The notes beneath the pieces are model-generated. The model made no database searches. It worked only from the letters and a program-made list of their open reading frames with translations, and was not told the origin of the DNA. The position numbers were made by a program, and so were the translations under genes. Below are positions 1 through 11,526 of a stretch of DNA of 64,000 nucleotides, piece after piece. Within the stretch, counting starts at the first letter, position 1. Each line of letters begins with the position of its first letter. The stretch lies in assembly GCA_963971535.1 (NCBI GenBank), contig OZ020586.1, positions 75,809,703 to 75,873,702 on the forward strand, given 5' to 3'. This DNA is from Notolepis coatsorum (lineage: Eukaryota; Chordata; Actinopteri; Aulopiformes; Paralepididae).

Positions 1-899
1 ATTGGGGAGGCTTTTAATCATCAAGGTAAGAGGATTTTAATCATGGTATCCATAAACTTCAATCGGTTCGGATCCTTTGAAGGAATGAGAATATCAACAA
101 ACCTGTAGGGAACGTCAGGCTACTGTCCTCCCTCACTTCCAGTGATGAAGCTAAGCTACGCTAACGGAGCAACTGTTCCCAAAGCTAAATGCACGCACAG
201 AGACAAAAAAGGTATGTATCTTCTTGTCTAACTCCAGGGAAGATGTTAAATAAGCTAATTTCCCAAAATGTTGGAGTTTTCCTTAATGTTTTTAAATATT
301 TTCTTTTTGTAGCCAAGAGTAAAGACCATAACCCTATCAAAAACAGTAGTCAAAGTGTATATTTTCATTTTTACCGATCTTTTATACGATTTATCGGAAA
401 TATGAATTTATCAGAAAATGCTAATTATCGTAAAAACCGCAAGGAAATGACTAAATCCAGATTCAACCCTGCCATTGGAAAGAGGAGCATTTTCCCTATC
501 CATAGATGTATGATTTGGCCATAATAAGGTCAAGGTCAAGTTCAAGGTCAAATATGAATTTATAATTCAAATCGATTATCATTAATTACTGTATCTACAA
601 ATCCTTCTGTTTAATCATCTTCCCTTTATTCATTTGCTTAGATTTTCTGTACACATGATCTCAATAAGGTGGTGAATGAGCTCAGTGAGCATTTTCTCGT
701 ACCCCTCAGATTTAACATGATCAAAGATGCAAAAATCATAAATCATAATTTATATTCTCCTTTTCTTCATTACAATTTACTCAGCCTAGTAACAGACACA
801 ATATTTCTGACACTGGAAATACATACCCCCAGGTCCCTAGATGTTCCTAGATACCAAGAACATGCTAATTGACCTTGCAGAAGTGGAGCAATGTTCCAT
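1..899. other. AT-rich noncoding stretch, nothing recognised
   Basis: The few open frames here are short and show no motif. I see no repeat boundary, tandem structure or RNA-like fold before the LINE fragment that starts near 900. Confidence 0.4.
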
Positions 900-966
900 T
901 TACTTAGTTTAACAGGGCTGTGGGTAGGGCGTTCCATATTGTTGTGGCATAATTGCGAAACGTGTT
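900..966 (-). mobile_element. Short LINE fragment (tetranucleotide-tailed family)
   Basis: About 65 bases closely match positions 62795-62850 inside the LINE reading frame near the end of the window (the stretch around GGCATAATTGCGAAACGTGT). That part encodes the C-terminal region of the protein on the minus strand. Both ends are cut, so this is a small relic. Confidence 0.7.
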
Positions 967-1682
967 ATATATATAATGTGACGAACCTCCTGACTAACCA
1001 AGTGGCTTTGTAGTGTGTGTGTCTGGGGTGTGTGCACGTGAGATGTGTGTGAACAAATTATGCGCAGGTGTAATCTATCAGTACTAATCAGCTACCTAAT
1101 TGACTCTACTCCTCCTGTGGCAGAAGTATCTCCCGTCCTATACATATATATATATATATATACATAGCATACCCTAAAATGTGGCCAGCAATAGCAACCC
1201 CTCCCCCAATCGCCACTCAACTCCAACCCACCCAAACAAAAAAGGGAATAAGAAAAAAACGAATAAATAGTAACTGTAACCCACCATGTTACTGTAAAAC
1301 ACACTAGATTATATATTACATATATTTTATTTCTGAAATGAAAAGAATATCATTGGATTACTAAGAGATATGTTTGAATGGAAAATGGCATTTTCCCAGT
1401 GAGATTAGAAATAATGGCTATTATGGAGTCAATAATAATAATAAAAAAAAGTCAATGTAATCCCAAAGTAATTGAAACAAATCAGATTACATTATTGAGT
1501 AAGTGTATAATCCACTGGATCATCAATCATCTGTGTGCAGTTCCGGTCGCGACCCCTGAGGGGCAGTATCATTCCATGGTTTAGACCGGACAGCTACTGT
1601 AAATACAGTAGTAGAACCCTACAAGCCCTTTCCGTTATCTGCATCAAGCCATTCTTAGCATGCTTTCCCTGCAACAAGTGGG
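967..1682. other. Noncoding stretch with a short TA microsatellite
   Basis: Holds TG-rich sequence at about 1010-1060 and a perfect TA run at 1141-1162. No gene or mobile-element end was recognised. Confidence 0.5.
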
Positions 1683-1790
1683 CTGACTGAACATGATTGG
1701 ATAGCCAGTTGATTGAACATGATTGGATAGTCAGTTGATTGAAGATGATTGGATAGTTAGTTGATTGAACGTGATTGTATTCGATGTGAT
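1683..1790. repeat. 26-bp minisatellite, about four copies
   Basis: Four successive copies of a 26-bp unit begin near 1690, 1716, 1742 and 1768, sharing the core GATTGGATAG. The last copy is degenerate. Confidence 0.8.
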
Positions 1791-1888
1791 CATCTTGTCA
1801 AAACTTCCGATAATGTAGCCTATGGGGAGCTCAGTTGAAGAGTGGAGTAGGGAAAATATGTTTGTGCGTGTGCATGTGCAGTATGTGT

Positions 1889-2086
<198 letters not shown>

Positions 2087-2152
2087 AAACTGATACTGCA
2101 ATGCTCTGTAGCTCTGCATAGTAATACACAACGGCTTGCTGCACTGTTTACT

Positions 2153-2153
2153 G

Positions 2154-2246
<93 letters not shown>
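2153..2246. repeat. Second GT/AC microsatellite
   Basis: About 90 bases of pure TG, separated from the first array by about 70 bases of unique sequence. Confidence 0.98.
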
Positions 2247-2248
<2 letters not shown>

Positions 2249-2294
2249 GTATATGTGTGTGTGAGTAATGGCATGATGTTGGCAGCATCATTAA

Positions 2295-3763
2295 CAGTGA
2301 TGCCACTAACGCGTTACTAAGTAACGCGTTATTGTAATCTGATTACTTTTCCGCGAAAATGGTAATCTAACGCGTTAATCTTTAAAAGCCAGTAATCTAA
2401 TTGCAGTTACTTGTCCAAGTGGCTGTGCATTACTATTTCGTTACTATCTCATCATAAATTCATAATGCATGCGGAATGCAGTATTTTATTTCGTTTTCGA
2501 CAGTCAAAAATACGCTTAGAGCTGTTTACTTCTCTTTGGGAGTGACGTCACATGTCACGTTTTCAAAGCGTGTCTGAGCACGTAACCTCGCGTGTTGATC
2601 CATGCTGGTGGGCGCGGCTGTTATTGTTATTTTCAGCCTGACCTAAACTGCGCGCTAGCAGGGAGAAGCTCGCGCTCGTAACGCTTTCTTGCAGCACTGG
2701 AAGTTCACTAGTCTACTTAACGTTTGTTAAGCCGGGTGAAAAAAACATTCACTTTGCGGAGGAAACAAAATACTGTCTACCGCATATGGAATATACAGCA
2801 GCTGCACAGCACGACCATCGACTTCTACAGGACTCGGAGCTGCACCACCAGCCAAACAGTATGTTCCACCTTTCAGTTAAACATATTTTGCATTGCACTA
2901 TTCCATGAACATGGAACACCATACTGCAGTATGTAGGTTGTCAGTAGCACACTGACAACACTGCAGTATATATATTCCCTCCCCGCCGTATATATATTTC
3001 CCTCCCACCCACCCACCCCCTCCTAATGTACAGTCCCCTCCCCATCATATGTATATACTCTGTCATGATCTAGGGGTAACAGTACTGTATATTTGAATAC
3101 CGTTTATGTCACAAATGTATCAGTACTAAATACCTATATGTCCCTATGCCATAAATGTCATGTATGTTGTGTATGTCATAAATGTCTATATGAATTGAAA
3201 ATGGGGGACCCTGATGGAAACAAGACAAACGTCTTTCTCTGGTCTGCATCCCCTTAACAATTGTGTGTATTGAGCCGTACTGTATTGTACCCATTCTGCA
3301 ATCTGTTAAATAAAGTTTTCATTCATTCATTCATTCATTCATTCATTCATTCATTCATTCATTCATTCATTCATTCATTCATTCATTCACACAATAATAA
3401 ATAATAATAACGTAGAACCATATCTGAATGGGGCAGGCCTCAAAGGTAGGCTACATATCAGCCTACATGTGGTGTTATTGACCATTTATCTTTTGTGAAA
3501 TCTATAGATCTATAGATAGCAAGATAGGCATACCTGCCCTATTAGTACATTTTACTCAAATTGAGTACATTTTACTAAATTTTTTTTGTCATTCTTATGT
3601 TGTGGCAGCAGCAGGGGGGACGACTTCGTAACCTAGTTACTTTCAAAGTAACTAAGTTACTCTGATAATCAAGTAATCAGTAAAGTAACTAAGATTACTT
3701 TTTAAAGGAGTAATCAGTAATCAGTAATCATATTACTTTTACAAGTAATCTGTGGCATCACTG
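2295..3763. mobile_element. Nonautonomous hAT-type transposon with 8-bp TSD
   Basis: The element begins CAGTGATGCCAC and ends GTGGCATCACTG, a perfect 12-bp terminal inverted repeat. It is flanked by the identical 8-bp duplication ATCATTAA at 2287-2294 and 3764-3771. An 8-bp TSD and CAG...CTG ends are hAT hallmarks. Subterminal regions are full of GTAACT/AGTTAC motifs, as in many fish hAT elements. The interior has no recognisable transposase, so it would need a transposase supplied in trans. A LINE 3' end was inserted into it later. Confidence 0.92.
2955..3388 (+). mobile_element. 5'-truncated LINE 3' end with (ATTC)n tail
   Basis: Matches in reverse the 3' region of the LINE at 62258-63889. 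Shared features are the pyrimidine-rich tract, the repeated TATGTC/ATGACAT stretch and the stretch ending AATCTGTTAAATAAAG. It finishes in about 18 copies of ATTC at 3316-3388. It lies wholly inside the hAT element, so it is the younger insertion. Confidence 0.85.
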
Positions 3764-3771
3764 ATCATTAA

Positions 3772-4323
3772 TGCTTCCTTCAGCAATGCTGCTGAGGTTT
3801 CTGCTAACCCACGACCTGCTTGCCAGCAGATGTGATACACATACACGTGCATGAACATACACACAACAGACACACTCACACACAAGTCTACTGAGATTCT
3901 GTTGACGTCGTCCTAGAAGACGGAGACTTTTATAATTAGCAGAACGCTCAATCAAACTCACAGTCTCCGGTCTCGTTGGTTTCACTTAACACTGCAGTGA
4001 CACGCTGTGAACAACACTGAGAGTCTGATAAAAACCCTGCTAGCGGCTGCCCTCCTCCTAACGACAGGAGATCTGAGAACCGGTTCCCAGCGGTGGGAAC
4101 AGGGTGGAAAGGAATCCCAACCAGAGCATGACATGTGAGCAAAACAGCTGCCGCGTGAATATGGTCGATGGAGCCCCCCTGCTAGCACGTGCCATGCTAA
4201 TGCTTGGACCAAGTGTGACCGATCCACCGACATTGGCATCCTTGGAACCCCTTGCGGCCTAGCGGGGCGACACGTCAGTTGTCTCAACTCATATTTTCAA
4301 TTAGCCTTTTGCATTGCAACTTC
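3772..4323. other. Noncoding stretch between hAT element and SINE
   Basis: Contains a CA-rich patch near 3838-3885 and otherwise unique-looking sequence. No gene or element ends were recognised. Confidence 0.4.
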
Positions 4324-4340
4324 ATAAAATGTACACCAAG

Positions 4341-5391
4341 TGTGGCAGCTGGGTGGCGCAGCGGAGATCACGCTTGTCACCAATGCAAGAGACTCCGGTC
4401 TCGAATCCGGGTGTCAGCATTGCCTCCGGCTTGGGCCGGCCGTCATACTGGCTCAATTGGCAGAGTCAGCGGGTGGAAGTCGATGGGTGGTAATCTGGAC
4501 GTTGTGGACAGTGACTCCTACAGGTCGGTTGGGGGACGCCTGCACAGCAGAGACAGGAAATAGCGGGGGTAGTGTGAGCTTCCCACACGTTACACCTCGC
4601 CAATGAGAGTCCGTGCTGGCAGGTGAAAAGATGTGACAGGCTGCCTCCTCGTGTACCGGAGTGGACAGGTGATGCAATTGATTGATTGATTGAAAACTTT
4701 ATTAACAGATTGCAGAATGGGTACAGTAGAGTACAGCTCAATACATACAAATGTTAAGGGGATGCAGACCAGAGAAAGACTTTCGTCTTGTTTACATCAG
4801 GGTCCCCCATTTTCAATTCATCGTAACATATATGACATACATGACATACAGATAGACAGTACTGCTACATCTATATATTTATGACATACCAGATTTGCAA
4901 ATACAGTACTGTTTGTGTTACAAAAAGAGTCCAGAAAAAAAGTATATACATTTGACGTAGAAACTGTACATTGGATTGGGTAGGTGGGGGGGGGGGGACG
5001 ACGACGACGACGACTGTACATTGGAAATGGTTGGGTGGGTGGGGGAGGTTGGGTAGGAGGGGTGGGTGGGGGACACTGTACAACAGTACAAACAAAACTG
5101 TACATTGGAATAATGACAAGACCATACTTGGTAATTTACTGTACATTGGAGGGGGTTGTGTTAGGACATTTACAGGGGCCAGTTTCGAATTGCAGTCTCC
5201 CGTAGGTGTTTTTTGAGTGTTTTTGAAAGTGGGTAGTGATTCACATTCGCAAGGCTTCTATCCTCCCTACAACCGACCAGTGGGGGGCATATGCGAGCAA
5301 CGTTCAAGACCGGGGAGGGGAGAATTGGAAACACGAAATTGAGATGGGAGAAAAATAGAAAATAAGGAGAAAAAGTGGATACAAAATATAT
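4341..5391 (+). mobile_element. tRNA-derived SINE split by a LINE insertion
   Basis: A 17-bp perfect direct repeat, ATAAAATGTACACCAAG, flanks this interval at 4324-4340 and 5392-5408, as expected for target-primed insertion. The head has pol III promoter boxes: an A-box-like TGGCGCAGCGG at 4353-4363 and a B-box-like GGTCTCGAATCC at 4397-4408. The SINE body runs to about 4675, is interrupted by a minus-strand LINE (4676-5258), and resumes at about 5259 with the A-rich end (GAGAAAAATAG...). The duplication brackets both halves, so the SINE inserted first. Confidence 0.8.
4676..5258 (-). mobile_element. LINE 3' end with (ATCA)n-type tail, nested in SINE
   Basis: Read on the minus strand this is the same LINE family as 62258-63889: a short coding remnant at the 5258 end, the C/A-rich 3' UTR, then a tail that is (CAAT)n rather than (CATT)n (plus strand TTGATTGATTGATTG). 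It is 5'-truncated inside the last part of the reading frame. Confidence 0.85.
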
Positions 5392-5408
5392 ATAAAATGT
5401 ACACCAAG

Positions 5409-5872
5409 CGTTGCAGAGCCAAGGCTACGATAATAGCTAAAGACTAGTCACCCAAACAACTGCCTCTTTGCATTGCTGCGGTCAGGCAAGCGCTACCGGA
5501 GTCTCATGGCCAGTACTACAGAGAGACTCAGAAGAAGCTTCTATCCCCAGGCCATCAGGATGCTCAATGACTCTATGTAACACTAACCCATCCATTCTAC
5601 ATTCATTGCACACACTATATCATATTTATCTATTTATTAAAGAGATTTGCACTACATCCATACCTCATTAGCATTCTGTACCTTGCCTTTAGAAAAGTCA
5701 ATGTACCTCATTGTCTGCACTTTTACTTCATTGTACTTAGGTTGTATTTTAGTTTGTATATTGTATAGTGTTATTCCTCTTTTACTTACTTTTTTTACTG
5801 TATGAAGCACATTCTCAGGGGCTCATACAGAACCAAGCATTTCACTGTAATATTTCATATATATATAAGTTT
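5409..5872 (+). mobile_element. 3' end of another LINE (C-terminal remnant plus 3' UTR)
   Basis: One plus-strand frame around 5485-5578 reads as a basic C-terminus with the motif RRSFYPQAIRMLND before a stop, a type of ending seen in several fish non-LTR retrotransposons. It is followed by an AT-rich 3' UTR. The clade cannot be assigned from this length. The SINE at 4341-5391 inserted next to or within it. Confidence 0.5.
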
Positions 5873-6286
5873 AAACAGAAGTTGAAAGATTTAGATTTAC
5901 TGTGGGTTTAATTTTTTAATAAAAAAACTATACTCAAAAAATCTTGTCACCAATTTTCATGTCACTACCGAAACACAGGAGTTTTAGTCCCTTGGCTGAG
6001 CCTGGTTTTTAGCCACACGCCTGCATTTTTGACCAGGCAGTGACACTGCCTTCCTGTCCCTCATGGCTGCATGGTAAGTAGCTAAATCCCATAATTTTGA
6101 AATAAATGTGTTCCAAAGTCTGAAAATCGGTGTGTAACTTTAAGAATTGTCACCACAGAACACATTATTCTCTTCAATTAAGTAAACTTTTTGGGGTTTC
6201 ATGCGGAATATTATGTTTTTATGTGTGTACACCTCTTCAAAGATGTGTATGCTAGCCATGTGCTTGCTAGCATTCTTTAGTAAGTT
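5873..6286. other. Noncoding flank, repeated at 11.5 and 13.4 kb
   Basis: About 70 bases ending GTGTAACTTTAAGAAT recur at about 11620-11685. The stretch around GTAAACTTTTTGGGGTTT recurs at 13391-13445. This suggests that the locus holding the gene fragment was locally duplicated before the DIRS-like element inserted at 6290. Confidence 0.55.
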
Positions 6287-6289
6287 AAC

Positions 6290-6620
6290 GTAAGGTTATG
6301 TATATAACCAAGTTCTGTGAATTATGGCGACGCTCAGCATCATCTGCACTGTACTTCACTTCGTGCACGTGCACTGAATAAAAAATTCCACCATGTACCT
6401 TTACATCCCAACATTCGTCTGGCCACACCCCCATCCGCTTACCTTCATAAGCAGGTGTGTGGTCACCTACTCGCCTCCTTCCCAAACTTTCACCACAAGG
6501 CAAGATCAAGGGCCGCAGCGGCGTCTGATGCTGAGCGTCGCCATAATTCACAGAACTTGGTTATATACATAACCTTACGTTCTGTTTCATTATGGCTTTC
6601 GCTCAGCATCATCTGCACAA
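6290..6620 (-). repeat. 3' inverted terminal repeat plus internal complementary region of DIRS-like copy A
   Basis: The outer tip at 6290-6350 reappears inverted at 6525-6579, so the two can pair into a long stem. The next 40 bases match the opposite (5') tip of the element in reverse. In DIRS elements this region templates closure of a circular DNA intermediate. Confidence 0.82.
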
Positions 6621-7776
6621 GAGGAGCTGAGCGGGAGCCATAGCTCGACAAATGTACCCCGCTGAGGCCCCCCACAACCATCAGACCGGGGAGGACCGAG
6701 CCCCCCCGACCCTCCCTAATGGAGGATACCCTCCCTATTGGAGGCTTACGGGAGGGAGACGGATCCGACCGTGCGAAGAGGAACTCAAGCAACTCAACGC
6801 ACAGGGTGAGCAGACCGTGGCTTGACCCCACGACTACACACACGCACAACCCGCATGCCACCAGGGAACGAACGGAAGGAACAAACCTCGTTACTGCCCC
6901 CAAAATCACGGGGTCAAGAGCAAACCCAACCCCGTGGCAAGGCTGTAGCAGCAGAGCGCGAAGGAAGACCCAGACCCACTGAAGGGACTGGATCCCCTGG
7001 AAAATGGGGCCCGGAGAGGTCAATGACGCCAGGCATCAAGACCCCACCAGGCGGTCACTTAGTGACACCGCCCCCCACATCGCCAGCGTATTCGGATAAG
7101 GCCCCTCCAAGAGCGGGCCCTTTCCCCCCAATAGCACACCGCCTGGCACACTGACCCTGCAGAACAAGCAGTCAGCATGGCCGTAAGCACTCAAAAAAGT
7201 TCAACCAACGGAAGCAGGCAGCACACCGGGGAAACCAGGCAGCAGGCTGTAACCTGAGCCTGGAGCACTGCGGACGAGACAGGCGCCAAAGGAGTCAACT
7301 GAAAACAGCCCCCCCGGCGGAAGGGGCGTATGCTGGCGTCGTTGATCACCATGACAAAGCCTCCATTAAAAAAAACCCACCCAGAGGGGTCGAGGCAGAG
7401 AAGGCTGACACGATTGGCAGACGTCATGAACGTGCAGGGGCACACTCAACCGGGTAACCCGGGAGTTGACTCTGCTCCAACACACCAGGGAATCAACCAC
7501 CCTCTCGGTACACAGACGGTGGTTGTTCCTATAACCCCTCAAGAAAAAACTCCAAAACACACCTGCGGGTATACACTGGCTATACCGCAGTACAAGTGTT
7601 TCAGTTTCCAAAAAAGGGTTATTCCAGGCCTACGGGTCGACGAAACATTACTTCGGACCGGGCCCGGCGGCTCGGGAAGCACACAGGGTTACCAGAGGAG
7701 GTCCAAAAGACCACCCCCAACAGCCCCCTCTTCGCCACGCGTGAGAGAGGAGCGAAAAGAATGGAGAACCAGCCCT

Positions 7777-7896
7777 AAGCTCACTGCACTTGGTATTCCC
7801 AGGCGGTCTCCCAACCAAGTACTAACCAGAACCGAACCTGCTTAGCTTCTGAGATCGGACGAGATCGGGCGTGTACAGGTTGGTATGGCCGTAAGC
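7777..7896 (-). rRNA. 5S rRNA-like sequence inside DIRS-like copy A (probable pseudogene)
   Basis: On the minus strand exactly 120 bases read as vertebrate 5S rRNA from GCTTACGGCCATACCAACCT to ...GTGCAGTGAGCTT. The internal promoter is well kept: box A AAGCTAAGCAGG, and box C TTGGGAGACCGCCTGG with one difference from the usual GATGGGAGACC. A TTTT run, a possible pol III terminator, lies about 20 bases past the 3' end (plus strand 7754-7757). Known 5S genes lie in tandem arrays; this one sits alone inside a mobile element and is shared with copy B at the same relative place. Sequence changes across the molecule make ribosomal use doubtful. Pol III activity cannot be judged from sequence. Confidence 0.88.
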
Positions 7897-8109
7897 CATT
7901 ACGATAGTGCAGAGTACAACATGTACCCAACAAAGGGTCTCCATAACGCCTAACCCTGTGACACCCGGGCCGACCCGGCATTTTTCCCCCTGAAAAAAGC
8001 ACAAGTCCCTCAGGGTACCAGAACAGCAGATCTGCATCCCCGGCGGACAACGGGTTAACTGACCTGGACCAGCGCAACATGCCCACTCCAGAAGAGGGGG
8101 TAGGTATGC

Positions 8110-11100
8110 GTGTCGATCTAAAACATGAAAAGAGGGCGCCACCCAGACGGTCCCATTTGGACCGCCTCAGTGGCCCACCCCAAGGGCGTGAGACCCCTCT
8201 ACCTATGTTCTGATCTATTCCGTTAACATTCCCCAGATATGAACGAGAATTCATTGAGACAACCTAGTAAACTGGCGCTCGGAAGAGACAAAACTCCATC
8301 CCAGTTGCCCTATAAAAACGCTGTTTTAATAACGAGCAACCAAGGCGCACTTAGCCCCTGCGTGATTCTTAACAGAAACACCCCGAGCCAGCACTATGTA
8401 CGCGTCAAGACCCAAACACATCAATGGATAGTCTAGCAAGACACCAAACATTGTTCCTCCAAGTCGCCTGGGAGAACGACACGGAGCCGTCGTGCTTCAT
8501 GTTCCTTCCTCTTTTTATTTAAAAAAGAAAGAAACACAGACTGACATGAATCCCACGTGACGCAGCTGAGGGTAAAAATTGTTTACATTTTTACATCCCA
8601 CCACCCTCGCCACAGGGAGGAGACGGAAATCCCCAGAGAGACTTCCCACGCGAGCTGTATAGATTGAAAAGAATATATTGCAACATTGAGCTATGTAACA
8701 CTTGGGTTAGGGCTCTCCGAGGAGGAGGCACTGAACCAATACACACTCAATAATCGAATTGAATCGAATACACACACGATAGAGCAGAACTCCTTTTTGA
8801 AGTTCTACTCACCTTGACAATCTGAGGAGGAGGCTCTGAAACTCTGAGGAGGCTCCCTCACAGGGAAGGAGAGTCCGAACTCACAGAAGGCACTTCTCCC
8901 TGAGGAGGAGCTTCGTGAGGAGGAGCTCTGACAACTCCCTGAAACAGATCCATAACATGGACCTGAACAACCCACGGAAGTCTTACCAACAGAGACGCGC
9001 TCAGTGACGTACTCTATGGCAGGGGAATTTCCACGGTGCACACGCCCAATCTTCCAGGGCGTGGGACCAGGAACCCCCCCCCCCCCTCTTACCCTGTAAC
9101 GTGCCGAACAGCAACGTGACAGGAACCTTGAAGGACAGGAGGTTTTAACCCCTGACCAATCAGAAAAGTGGAGGAAAGGATTACCAGTTCACCCCTTTAC
9201 GACCCCACACCCATGATACGATGTAATGACAAGTAGAGCATGACACAGTCATAGCCTGCTACATGAAGCATCGAACAGCCTCACATAGCTCATGTGCTAA
9301 CCTGCTATCTGATTTTTACTAAGGAAAAAACACAGAACAGAGAGGGCCCCTTAAGAGCCCCGGTACCAGACTTACACGTGTGCTTCTGTGGGCCAAACCT
9401 AAGCCAGTTGTAGATCACAAGACACACACAACCCTTCTTCTTAACAAAAAATGGCAAAGTACACTCTTACAGAGGAACGCCGTTTTTCATAACGAGAGAC
9501 TACAGAATCCTCGATTATGTATTGGCCACAGGCCTTGCTAAGCACACATGATAAGTGACCAAACAATATTTTCTTTAGGAAAAAATAGTTTCTCAAGCGG
9601 AAAGCACAACCCCAGCAATTAAGCTGAGGGTTACATCGTATCCCCACAAACACAGTGACACAATATATTGTAACCAACATGTCTGAGAGGAGGGGGGGAA
9701 GCCCCAGGGAAACCGGGGGGACACCCCTCTTATCTTACCCTTGATACGACCAAGGCGAACAGGCACCTCTGTTAATGTGTGAACATACTGTTCATTGTCA
9801 TCACAGGCTGAGAAAAAGATTCATTCCTCAATCACATGTCACTAAGCATAGCTTTACAGGTTTAATTAACCCTCTTAGTTGTGAGTTCACCCACGGTACA
9901 AGTACAACGTTACATGAACACACATGTTCTCATCACAACCAAACCAGTTCATTTTTACACACGTAAAAAACAACGAAGATTCACTGCAGAGAGAAGCTAT
10001 ACCAGCGACAAGACAATTCACACACAACACGCGTCGTATCCTCAATGTATTGCAGCAACACATGTTTTGGAAACATCGTTATTACAAAACATTTAGAAGG
10101 GAAGAAAAGAAGAAGTGTTTAAAGTCCGGTCGGGACTCCTACCTTCACCCAGAACGCAGGCTGAAAGAACCGCAACACAGGTTAACGGGACACCGAGTTG
10201 AACCCAGCACCTCCTGCGCCGGTGACAAGGGTATGTCCGCAACGCCACCCAGCCGCCGTTCTCCATGTTGACGAAGTCCTCGCTGGCACTGGCAACCGGG
10301 TGTAGGGTCGGCTAACATCCTCTGTCAAAGATGACGTCGTAGTCAGAGTGTTTTAAGGCATGTTATAGTCACAGTATCGTATCAACAGTGTAGCATTAAG
10401 CTAACAGCCATCCGACTGATAGCAACAAGCTAACGTTTACTAGCCTGGTAAACACAGCGAGCTAGCGCCGCAGCTAACAGCTGACTGGCTAACACAGTAG
10501 GCCACAACTAGCACGCCAGCTAAGCAGCTATCACCTGAACTGTACACAACGACATAACAAGCCACACTTCAGACAGGCCGCTGTCCAAGTCCCTCCCCAT
10601 CCTTAAGAGGGAAAAGAAAAAGAATGTCAAACACAGTTTTCAACGGTGATCCAGACATACAGCGGGGCCAGCACAATTCCCATTTCGGGCTGCAGCCGAC
10701 TTTGAGCATGGAACTCCCGATAAAGAAGATCCTATGCCCACATTTCCTCGTTAGGGTGTACTTTCATTTTTATGTGAAAGATGGGGCCTGCACGTGACAG
10801 AGAAGCATCCGCTCGAGAAACCTGGGTTCACCAGGTCCTGGTCGCGGCCCACTAGATTGACCATCATGGGCGTCAGACCAAGATCCTCCGACCGCCGTTT
10901 AAGCCGAGCAGAGGACCCCAGTCTGGAGTCGGCGTTTCGTAAAATTGTCAGCTAACCCCCACAGCATCAACAACAACCAGAGCTCGCAAGCAAAACAGTA
11001 CGTACCCCACCCTGGAAACAACCGCTTCTCACAACAGTCGGTGCTTCCCACAGTCCAGCTGTATGGCCGCAGGGCCAAACCCATCCAGCCGCAGCAAGGA

Positions 11101-11329
11101 GGACTGTAGATGGGGAGCATGTCAGCGGCGTGAGCTCCTAATACGAAAAAGCCGTTGAAGGTCAGAATGATCATCATCTTCCAGACACTCCAGTGACGAA
11201 GACAATATCGCCGTATTTTCTCGAAAATAGTGAGAGAGAAAATAAAGATATGATGTCAACGTATCTTCCCGTTCTTTTGTTTTCCAACTTTCTTCTACTA
11301 ACAACCTCGTCAAGTGGGGATTTACCGAA
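8110..11329 (-). other. Interior of DIRS-like copy A, no coding match
   Basis: This 3.2 kb has no recognised protein. A serine-rich open frame at 9041-8805 and a stop-free 89-codon frame next to the 5' repeat (11443-11174) have no motif I know. A GTGAGT-type splice donor is visible on the minus strand near 8810. The segment has no counterpart in copy B, which begins only at 31956. Confidence 0.45.
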
Positions 11330-11523
11330 GGCACTTCCTTGTGGTGAAAGTGAAGAAGGAAGCGAGTAGGTTACCACACACCTGCTTATGAAGGTAAGCG
11401 GATGGGGGTGTGGCCAGACGAATGTTGGGATGTAAAGGTACATGGTGGAATTTTTTATTCAGCGCACGTGCACGAAGTGAAGTACAGTGCAGATGATGCT
11501 GAGCGAAAGCCATAATGAAACAG
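11330..11523 (-). repeat. 5' inverted terminal repeat of DIRS-like copy A
   Basis: Reverse complement of about 6310-6490 with few differences, including CACCTGCTTATGAAGG and the CACGTGCACGAAGTG stretch. It ends at the GTT/AAC junction at 11524-11526. Confidence 0.85.
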
Positions 11524-11526
11524 AAC

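Larger units (their letters stand above)
6290..11523 (-). mobile_element. Nonautonomous DIRS-like (tyrosine-recombinase type) retroelement, copy A
   Basis: The 11330-11523 end and the 6300-6480 end are inverted copies. Inside the 3' end lies an internal complementary region (about 6480-6620) carrying the mirror of both outer tips: 6525-6579 is the reverse complement of 6290-6350, and 6583-6620 is the reverse complement of 11486-11523. Where the tips meet in that region the sequence is GTT, and AAC (= GTT on the element strand) also lies at both outer junctions (6287-6289 and 11524-11526). This is the DIRS plan for circle integration without a TSD. No reverse transcriptase, RNase H or recombinase frame is recognisable in the 5.2 kb, so it looks nonautonomous. 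It carries a 5S rRNA-like block at 7777-7896. Confidence 0.82.

Noticed and set aside
3310..3390. Possible CRISPR-like or regulatory tetranucleotide array
   Set aside because: It is the 3' tail of a LINE; there are no spacers.
4345..4410. Functional tRNA gene
   Set aside because: Only the A and B boxes are recognisable; the sequence does not close into a tRNA cloverleaf by eye and continues into a SINE body with a SINE-type TSD.
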